From contig JANYEU010000065.1 in the NCBI GenBank assembly GCA_025362915.1, positions 1 to 13,200 on the forward strand: a stretch of DNA of 13,200 nucleotides, given 5' to 3'. The position numbers and the translations under genes are program-made. The notes under the pieces were generated by a model. The model was not told the DNA's origin. It worked only from the letters and a program-made list of their open reading frames with translations, and made no database searches. This stretch comes from Chitinophagaceae bacterium. GTDB lineage: Bacteria > Bacteroidota > Bacteroidia > Chitinophagales > Chitinophagaceae. Of this stretch, positions 8,820 to 13,200 are shown one piece after another; position 1 is the stretch's first letter; every line of letters starts with the position of its first letter.

Positions 8820-9817
8820 ATGATAAACAAGGTAACAAAATACTTGGCAGTGGCCTTAATCTCAATGATTACAACTTCAGTTGTGGCACAGATAGATCCA
8901 CATTTTTCGCAGTACTACATGTATCCACTGTGGTTGAATCCTGCTTTAACGGGTGCGGTGGATGGAAATTACAGGGTATCTGTTATTCAAAGACAGCAGT
9001 GGGGTAGCATTACAAGTCCCTTTACAACTTCTGGCATTTCGGCAGATATGAATACTTCACAGAATATGAACTTTGGTATTAATCTGTTGCAACAATCACT
9101 TGGAGAGGCTGGCTATAAATACACTACCGGAAATTTATCTGTATCCTATTCAGGCATTCATTTGGGCAAGGAAGGCTGCAAGGTAATATCTTTTGGTATG
9201 CAAGGTGGCTTTTTAGGCAGACAAATCAACTTATCAGAAGCGCAGGTAAATGACCAATATCAAGGAGGTGGTTATAATTCTGCATTACCCACCAATGAAA
9301 TGATAGTAAAACCTTCTGCAAGTGTTTTTGATATGGGTGCCGGTGCATTTTACTATGATGCAAATCCCGATAAAAAGGTAAATCTATTTGCAGGGTTCTC
9401 TGCGGGTCACCTTACGCACCCAATGATCCATTCTTATCGGCTAATAACGGGGCAAAGCTTCCCATTCGCTACACTGCTCATGCGGGAGCAAATATTTATT
9501 TATCCGAAAGAACCCAGTTGGTTCCTAATCTACTCTTTATGAATCAAGGTAATGTTAGTGAAACAATGGTGGGCGGATATGTTCAAATGGCCTTAAACAC
9601 AACAACTGATGTAACGGCTGGGTTAAATTATAGGGTAGATGATGCAATAAGTCCTTATGTAGGATTGAAGATTGGTGATTTCACTTTTGGTGCCAGCTAC
9701 GATGTAAACTCATCTAAGTTAGGTAAATTGGTGAGCGGAACAAATGGCTTCGATTTGTCATTGATGTATACCGATAGCAAAAAACAAAAGGGTTACTTCA
9801 AATGTCCTCGTTACTAA
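8820..9817 (+). pseudogene. PorP/SprF-family T9SS membrane protein, interrupted by a -1 frameshift
   Basis: The first reading frame (8820-9542) starts with a signal peptide ending at V-V-A-Q, then the family hallmark I-D-P-H-F-S-Q-Y-Y-M-Y-P-L-W-L-N-P-A-L-T-G. Family-like sequence runs to A-G-H-L-T-H-P near 9420 and then becomes unrelated. In the +2 frame from 9425 the expected continuation resumes at once (D-P-F, then L-P-I-R-Y-T-A-H-A-G-A-N-I-Y-L-S-E-R) and runs to the stop at 9817. Adding one A beside 9422-9423 restores an intact protein of 332 residues, a normal family length. Members are outer-membrane beta-barrel-like proteins; SprF is needed to export SprB in Flavobacterium johnsoniae, and PorP is a P. 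gingivalis T9SS component. The PorE-like gene starts 42 bases downstream, probably in the same operon. This is a true mutation or a homopolymer sequencing error. Confidence 0.9.
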
Positions 9818-9859
9818 TAATTTAATTGTACTGCTTACATAATTACAAAATACATTCTC

Positions 9860-11929
9860 ATGAACAAAATTGTTATAATCGGTTTAGGTGTCTTGATTCA
9901 ATTAAGTGGAATTGCACAGAAAAAATCTGATTTAAAGAATGCAGATAAATTCTTTAAAGAAGGTGATTACTATAATGCCACCGCAAGTTACGAAGTCTAT
10001 TTAGGCATTAGAAAACCTGTAACCTCTTTCTCTCCTTACTCACTTAAGCGCAAAAATACTGGTGCTACAGACGAGAGTCCAGTTGCTGCCATCAATACTA
10101 TCAACACCAGTACTTTAATAACAAAACCCATTGCTTGGCAGATGGGAGAGAGTTACCGTCAGTTATATCATTACCAACGTGCGGAGCCGTGTTATGCAAG
10201 GGTTGTTGCCTTCGGTTCTGGTGCCGATTATCCACTTGCTCACTACTGGTACGGGGTATGTCTTCGCAGTAACAGCAAGTTTGCCGAGGCAGAAAAACAA
10301 ATTAAATTATTTCTTGCTGAAAATACTAAAAGCAAGGAAAATATTGAGTTGGGAAATAAGGAATTGGCTACGCTTGCTTACATAAAACAACAAATGGGCA
10401 AAGCTGATGCCTCCCTAACCTTTAATAAACTAAAAGGAAATGTTGGACAGGCTGAAGGTGCCTATGCGCCCATTGTTTTCAACGACACGCTCTTGTTCAC
10501 ATCCGCACGTATTGTTGACACGGTGGGTAAGCTTAGCAATGCCAATATGCACGTGAACCATCTTTTTTATAATACACTTGCTAATGGAAATGCAGTTACC
10601 GGCAATGCTATGATGCTTCATTTTCCATCGAAGTTGTCTGAAAATGAAGGCACGGCTGCACTAACATCTGATAAGAAAAAACTTTATTTTGCCAGAAGTT
10701 CTGGTGAGACAATGAAATTTTTATCTACTATTTATGTAAGTAACAGATTGAATGATGGTACTTGGGCTGATCCTGTAAAGTTGGATGACAAAATAAACAA
10801 GTCGGGCTATAACTCCATTCAGCCCTCTATTACACCAGATAATAAATATTTTTTGTTTGCATCAGATAGGGAAGGAGGCATTGGCAAGTTTGATATTTGG
10901 TGTTCTCCAATAGATGCTTCTGGAAATTTGGGCGAACCATTTAACCTTAAAAGCATCAATACCAACGAAGATGAACAAGCTCCTTTTTATCACGCTACCA
11001 GCCAAACACTTGTTTTTGCAAGCAAGGGCTATCAAGGAATGGGAGGTTATGATTTATATGCAGCAAAAGGAGATATCCTTCATTTACAGACACCTGCCAA
11101 CTTGGGTTATCCAACCAATTCTCCTAAAGATGATATCTACTTTTTCAGTGCTTCAAACGATAGTCTTTTAAAAAAATCTTTTGTCAGTTCAGACAGAGCG
11201 TCCGATTGCTGCCTTGAATTATTTGCAGTAAACAAAACCTATCCTGTTAAGCATAAACAAAGAATACTAGGCAAGGTAACCGATTGTACATCAAATAGCC
11301 CGGTAGATGCTACTACTGTTTCTATTGGCAATACAGCCGGTAATTATGCACTTTCTACTACATCAAGCGGCTCTTTCAGTATTGCTGTAGCTGATTCTGT
11401 TACAGGATTTGATTTCTCAAAAGATGGCTATATAAGCAAGACAATTCCTTTTGCAGTTGCCAGCAGCATTGCACGTGACACCGTTTACAATGTATCTGTT
11501 TGTTTGGAAAAGATTCCAGTAAAAGATACTGCCAGGGTAATTGATTCGGTAAATACAAGTGAAAAACCATTGATTGTATATTTCGATTTCAATAGGTCTG
11601 ATGTTAAGGAACAATTCTACCCTGTGCTTGATCAGGTTGTTGACTTACTGAACAAGTATCCATCAATATCCATGGTATTAGAGATAAATGGTTACACAGA
11701 TGCTAGAGGTTCTGAGCAATACAATATGAAACTAGGTCAGATGAGGGCTGAATCTTGCAAGAACTACATTGTCGGTAAAGGAATAGATGCACAACGTTTG
11801 GCATTGAAATCATTTGGTAAGGCAATTCCGGTTGCAGCAAATACCACAGACAATAAGAAAGATAATCCAGATGGCAGGGCGCTGAACAGGCGTGTAGAAA
11901 TGACCATCAAGGCGGTCAAGACCAAGTAA
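9860..11929 (+). CDS. PorE-like OmpA-family protein (TPR, beta-propeller, CRD, OmpA)
   Basis: 689 residues. A signal peptide of about 20 residues ends at S-G-I-A-Q with no lipobox Cys. TPR-like helices lie at about 22-170 (A-D-K-F-F-K-E-G-D-Y-Y-N-A start). PD40/WD40-like propeller blades span about 195-440, with repeated P-S-I-T-P-D-N-K-Y-F-L-F-A-S-D-R-type motifs at about 318-349 and 372-402. A carboxypeptidase-regulatory-like domain covers about 468-550 (I-L-G-K-V-T-D start) and an OmpA C-terminal domain about 570-686. Asp614 (in G-Y-T-D-A-R-G) and Arg629 stand 15 residues apart, like the diaminopimelate-binding pair of OmpA proteins, so peptidoglycan binding is likely. The domain order equals that of P. 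gingivalis PorE (PG1058), which ties the T9SS to the cell wall. It sits 42 bases after the PorP/SprF gene, consistent with a periplasmic anchor for that barrel. Many Bacteroidota carry several such pairs, so it need not be the core PorE. Confidence 0.92.
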   Translation: MNKIVIIGLGVLIQLSGIAQKKSDLKNADKFFKEGDYYNATASYEVYLGIRKPVTSFSPYSLKRKNTGATDESPVAAINTINTSTLITKPIAWQMGESYRQLYHYQRAEPCYARVVAFGSGADYPLAHYWYGVCLRSNSKFAEAEKQIKLFLAENTKSKENIELGNKELATLAYIKQQMGKADASLTFNKLKGNVGQAEGAYAPIVFNDTLLFTSARIVDTVGKLSNANMHVNHLFYNTLANGNAVTGNAMMLHFPSKLSENEGTAALTSDKKKLYFARSSGETMKFLSTIYVSNRLNDGTWADPVKLDDKINKSGYNSIQPSITPDNKYFLFASDREGGIGKFDIWCSPIDASGNLGEPFNLKSINTNEDEQAPFYHATSQTLVFASKGYQGMGGYDLYAAKGDILHLQTPANLGYPTNSPKDDIYFFSASNDSLLKKSFVSSDRASDCCLELFAVNKTYPVKHKQRILGKVTDCTSNSPVDATTVSIGNTAGNYALSTTSSGSFSIAVADSVTGFDFSKDGYISKTIPFAVASSIARDTVYNVSVCLEKIPVKDTARVIDSVNTSEKPLIVYFDFNRSDVKEQFYPVLDQVVDLLNKYPSISMVLEINGYTDARGSEQYNMKLGQMRAESCKNYIVGKGIDAQRLALKSFGKAIPVAANTTDNKKDNPDGRALNRRVEMTIKAVKTK

Positions 11930-11954
11930 TTATAAAAAAACAACACTCAGAATA

Positions 11955-12002
11955 AAAAAGCAAAGACCCTTGGAGATAAATCTTCAAGGGTTTTTGCTTT
12001 TT
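11955..12002. terminator. Strong bidirectional terminator after the PorE-like gene
   Basis: An 18-bp stem pairs 11955-11972 with 11985-12002 with a single G-U pair. The core is ACCCTTG/CAAGGGT flanked by AAAAAGCAA and TTGCTTTTT. The loop can pair further (GAGA with TCTT). The A-run on the left and T-run on the right make it usable on both strands. It starts 26 bases after the stop codon. Confidence 0.9.
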
Positions 12003-12085
12003 GCATTTCATTTGCCTTTTATCTCTTTTCCAGTTTTAGTAGTTTTTCATCGTTATCTATATACACATTCAAATTCTAATCATTG

Positions 12086-12380
12086 TGAATGGCAAAAGAT
12101 GCAGAATTGAGTTCAACTTATAGAGAATGAACTTCAACGTGTACACGTTCGGCTTCAAAGACACCACTTTGGGATGCAACTAATACGGAATGAGATGCAA
12201 CAAATACGGAATGAGGCTCAACTTATACACGTTGGAGCTCAAAAGCATCAAGTTGGAGGCAAAAGCCACCACGTTTGACCTGAAAGACATCACGTTTGGC
12301 TACAAAAGCATCATGTTGAGGCTCAACGTGATGATTTTGAGCTCCAACGTGTGTAAGTTGAGCCTCATTCCGTATTTGTT
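12086..12380. repeat. Degenerate 21-nt tandem array (about 14 units)
   Basis: The array cuts into 21-base units starting at 12086, 12107 (20 bases), 12127, 12148, 12169, 12190, 12211, 12232, 12253, 12274, 12295, 12316, 12337 and 12358. Most begin with TTG, TTT or ATG, have CAA or AAA near the middle and end in ACG, AAG or GGA. Read in frame, most encode a heptapeptide of form [L/M/F]-x-[L/F/C]-[K/N]-x-x-x, for example L-E-L-K-S-I-K then F-D-L-K-D-I-T. One unit has an in-frame stop (12181-12183) and the second unit is one base short, so the array is not one continuous coding sequence. From about 12322 the units run in the opposite orientation. GC content is visibly above the flanks. Confidence 0.85.
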
Positions 12381-12382
12381 GC
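12197..12382. repeat. 54-bp inverted repeat (arms 12197-12250 and 12329-12382)
   Basis: The left arm, starting GCAACAAATACGG, matches the reverse complement of the right arm, ending CCGTATTTGTTGC, at 52 of 54 positions. The mismatches fall in TATACACG/CACACACG-type and AAGCATC/AATCATC positions. The spacer is 78 bases. A second, local dyad at the orientation switch pairs AAAAGCATCATGTTGAG (12304-12320) with CTCAACGTGATGATTTT (12322-12338) with two mismatches. A transcript could fold into either of two alternative long hairpins. Confidence 0.93.
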
Positions 12383-12491
12383 GTAAAATCGTGTATATTT
12401 TGAGGGGGATGAATGGAGTTTTTGATGGAGAGAGAGGAGAGGTGATTGGAGATTTATAGAGAGAGTCAGCTTGGCGAAGTGTTCTTACGCT

Positions 12492-12524
12492 GTTCGCAGA
12501 TGTTAAGCGAAGCGCATCTCGAAC
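12492..12524. repeat. Stem-loop with 10-bp stem
   Basis: GTTCG and AGATG (12492-12502, one bulged C at 12497) pair with CATCT and CGAAC (12515-12524) around a 12-base loop that holds a GCGAAGC motif. No T-run follows, so it is not a simple terminator. Confidence 0.6.
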
Positions 12525-12536
12525 TTGCAAATGGTA

Positions 12537-12608
12537 GGGATTTACAATCCCGATACGCCATAATAAAATTTTTACTTGTGCTCACCAGCCAACCCAGTTT
12601 GTAACTGG
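12537..12608. repeat. Two 15-nt hairpins of matching geometry
   Basis: GGGATT-TAC-AATCCC (12537-12551) and CCAGTT-TGT-AACTGG (12594-12608) are both perfect 6-bp stems with 3-base loops, 42 bases apart. They resemble small REP-like palindromes; no relation to a known family can be shown from here. Confidence 0.6.
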
Positions 12609-12694
12609 AATACGATTGGATAAAACAAAAGTGTAGCTACTACCTAAGGGTGATGGCTGCACTGTTGTTTTATAGTTGCCAACTACATAAAAGG

Positions 12695-12702
12695 TATCTT
12701 TG
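12695..12702 (+). promoter_or_regulatory. Bacteroidota -7 box of the nuclease-like gene
   Basis: TATCTTTG matches TAnnTTTG exactly and lies 16 bases before the ATG at 12719. A TTG at 12676-12678 is a poor -33 candidate (16-base spacer). A 13-base dyad, TAGTTG-C-CAACTA (12673-12685), overlaps that spot and could be an operator. The leader would be only about a dozen bases and contains AGGA at 12713-12716. Confidence 0.5.
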
Positions 12703-12718
12703 TAGAAATGTAAGGATA

Positions 12719-13123
12719 ATGACAGACAATGAATTAAAGGAAATATTTGCAAAATTGGCAGTTGCACAAGCTAAAACCGAGGCACAAATGGCAAAAACAG
12801 ATGCAACCCTCGAAAGGATGGGTATCCATTTGGGCGGTATTACTGACAATAATGGCAGCAATTCACAAGATTATTTTTATAACTCATTATTGGATAATCC
12901 CGTCTTGGGAGGCATTAAATATGATTCCATCTCAAAAAACTTAGAGATAAGATCTAAACGTTCACAAGGCGAATTTGATTTGGTCATGTTTAATGGAGAA
13001 AGCATCGCATTGATAGAATGTAAATACAAGGCTCATAAAAGTGATGTGGAAAAATTGATAAACAAAAAAGTGGATAGCTTCAAGAAACTGTTTCCTGTGT
13101 ATGCCAACTATAAGTTTTCCTAA
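12719..13123 (+). CDS. PD-(D/E)XK nuclease-like protein, 3' end apparently cut off by an IS
   Basis: Start chosen at 12719 (M-T-D-N-E-L-K) because an AGGA lies just upstream and a perfect -7 box lies 16 bases before it; the longer frame from 12650 would overlap that promoter. The 134 residues begin with a predicted helical or coiled-coil stretch (about 3-36, K-T-x-A-Q-M-A-K-T-D-A pattern). This is followed by a core with Asp87 in G-E-F-D and Glu100-x-Lys102 in A-L-I-E-C-K, the metal-binding triad of PD-(D/E)XK nucleases. Related Bacteroidota proteins of this shape, as I recall them, run on for roughly 60 further residues after the Y-A-N-Y-K segment. Here the frame stops at F-S, exactly where IS-like sequence begins. 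The catalytic residues remain but the fold is probably incomplete. The substrate is unknown, and such proteins are usually left as hypothetical. Confidence 0.75.
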   Translation: MTDNELKEIFAKLAVAQAKTEAQMAKTDATLERMGIHLGGITDNNGSNSQDYFYNSLLDNPVLGGIKYDSISKNLEIRSKRSQGEFDLVMFNGESIALIECKYKAHKSDVEKLINKKVDSFKKLFPVYANYKFS

Positions 13124-13200
13124 GAACCTGTTCATAATCTTCTGAGTAGGATGGCGATAAATGCGAGTACCATGAATTGTAGGCTTGTATTGAGTTTGCG
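13124..13200 (-). mobile_element. End of an insertion sequence (continues beyond window)
   Basis: The left boundary is placed at about 13120-13124, where the nuclease-like frame breaks. The end sequence AAGAACCTGTTCATAATCTT looks like an IS terminal inverted repeat of the IS5/IS4-type DDE elements, and a transposase C-terminus reads inward on the minus strand. The other end, the exact inverted repeat and any target duplication lie outside the window, so the family is a guess. Confidence 0.6.
13132..13200 (-). CDS. Transposase C-terminal fragment (partial, runs off right edge)
   Basis: The minus strand from the edge to the TGA at 13132-13134 encodes 22 residues ending F-M-V-L-A-F-I-A-I-L-L-R-R-L. 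A hydrophobic helix followed by a basic L-R-R-L or I-R-R-F end directly at the element terminus is typical of IS5-family (DDE) transposases of Bacteroidota. Only this tail is visible, so the assignment rests on the end motif and position. Confidence 0.6.
   Translation of the reverse strand, partial: RKLNTSLQFMVLAFIAILLRRL

Larger units (their letters stand above)
11930..12718. other. Non-coding accessory region with tandem array and hairpins
   Basis: After the terminator, 12003-12085 shows nothing recognisable. A 21-nt array with a large fold-back covers 12086-12382. 12410-12470 is rich in GA on the + strand. 12492-12608 holds three separate hairpins. 12609-12718 is the upstream region of the nuclease-like gene. 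Open frames here (for example 12190-12459 on + and 12300-12530 on -) follow the 21-nt periodicity and are not supported as genes. Confidence 0.7.

Noticed and set aside
8584..8823. 79-codon + strand frame overlapping the PorP/SprF ATG by an ATGA
   Set aside because: No family features, AT-driven composition (many F, I, L), and it spans the candidate promoter and palindrome. The ATGA overlap is most likely chance.
12086..12380. CRISPR-like array
   Set aside because: Units are contiguous, degenerate and without spacers; no cas genes are in view.
12197..12382. MITE with 54-bp terminal inverted repeats
   Set aside because: The left arm lies inside and in phase with the 21-nt array rather than at its edge, and no target duplication is visible. 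An inversion within the array explains it better.
12190..12459. 89-codon + strand frame with heptad peptides
   Set aside because: It arises from the 21-nt period. Earlier units of the same array contain a stop and a one-base slip, and beyond the array the frame turns into low-complexity sequence.
12300..12530. 76-codon minus strand frame
   Set aside because: It is the mirror of the + strand heptads through the inverted repeat, so not independent evidence of a gene.
12582..12767. 61-codon minus strand frame that looks somewhat protein-like
   Set aside because: It runs through a hairpin, the promoter and the start of the nuclease-like gene, with no start context or recognised domain. It could be a remnant, but this cannot be supported.

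Overview
The window most likely comes from a Bacteroidota chromosome, probably a Chitinophagaceae/Cytophaga-type environmental lineage. Supporting this are its AT-rich DNA, the near absence of Shine-Dalgarno sequences, a TAnnTTTG-type -7 box at 12695-12702, and proteins restricted to the phylum: type IX secretion system (T9SS) sorting tails, a PorP/SprF protein and a PorE-like OmpA protein. The assignment rests on gene content read by eye; no database search was possible.

Layout. (1) 1-7040 is the 3' part of one giant + strand gene, open at the left edge. It encodes an exported adhesin-like protein with a BIG2-like segment, two PKD-like domains, two Ig-like domains, 34 tandem 49-52-residue modules without a single indel inside a block, an FN3-like domain and a type A T9SS sorting domain. 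A strong terminator follows (7063-7109). (2) 7241-8239 encodes a small secreted cohesin-like protein whose C-terminal half (FN3-like plus sorting domain) is a paralogue of the giant protein's tail. (3) 8240-8819 is AT-rich intergenic DNA with a 20-bp palindrome. (4) 8820-9817 is a PorP/SprF-family gene broken by a one-base deletion near 9422. (5) 9860-11929 encodes a PorE-like TPR/beta-propeller/CRD/OmpA protein, closed by a very strong bidirectional terminator (11955-12002). (6) 11930-12718 is non-coding: a degenerate 21-nt tandem array that folds back on itself in a 54-bp inverted repeat, then three smaller hairpins. (7) 12719-13123 is a PD-(D/E)XK nuclease-like gene that appears cut short by an insertion sequence, whose transposase C-terminus lies on the minus strand at the right edge.

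How the genes relate. Genes 1, 2, 4 and 5 read as one surface-protein export locus. The first two are likely T9SS cargo. The PorP/SprF and PorE-like proteins are the kind of outer-membrane and peptidoglycan-anchored partners found beside large cargo genes, as sprF lies beside sprB in Flavobacterium johnsoniae. The PorP/SprF frameshift would disable this partner if it is not a sequencing error. The right end is accessory DNA with repeat and IS activity.

The most unusual structure is the 21-nt heptad-encoding array at 12086-12382, which switches orientation near 12322 so that both strands spell nearly the same peptide. I cannot assign it a function.
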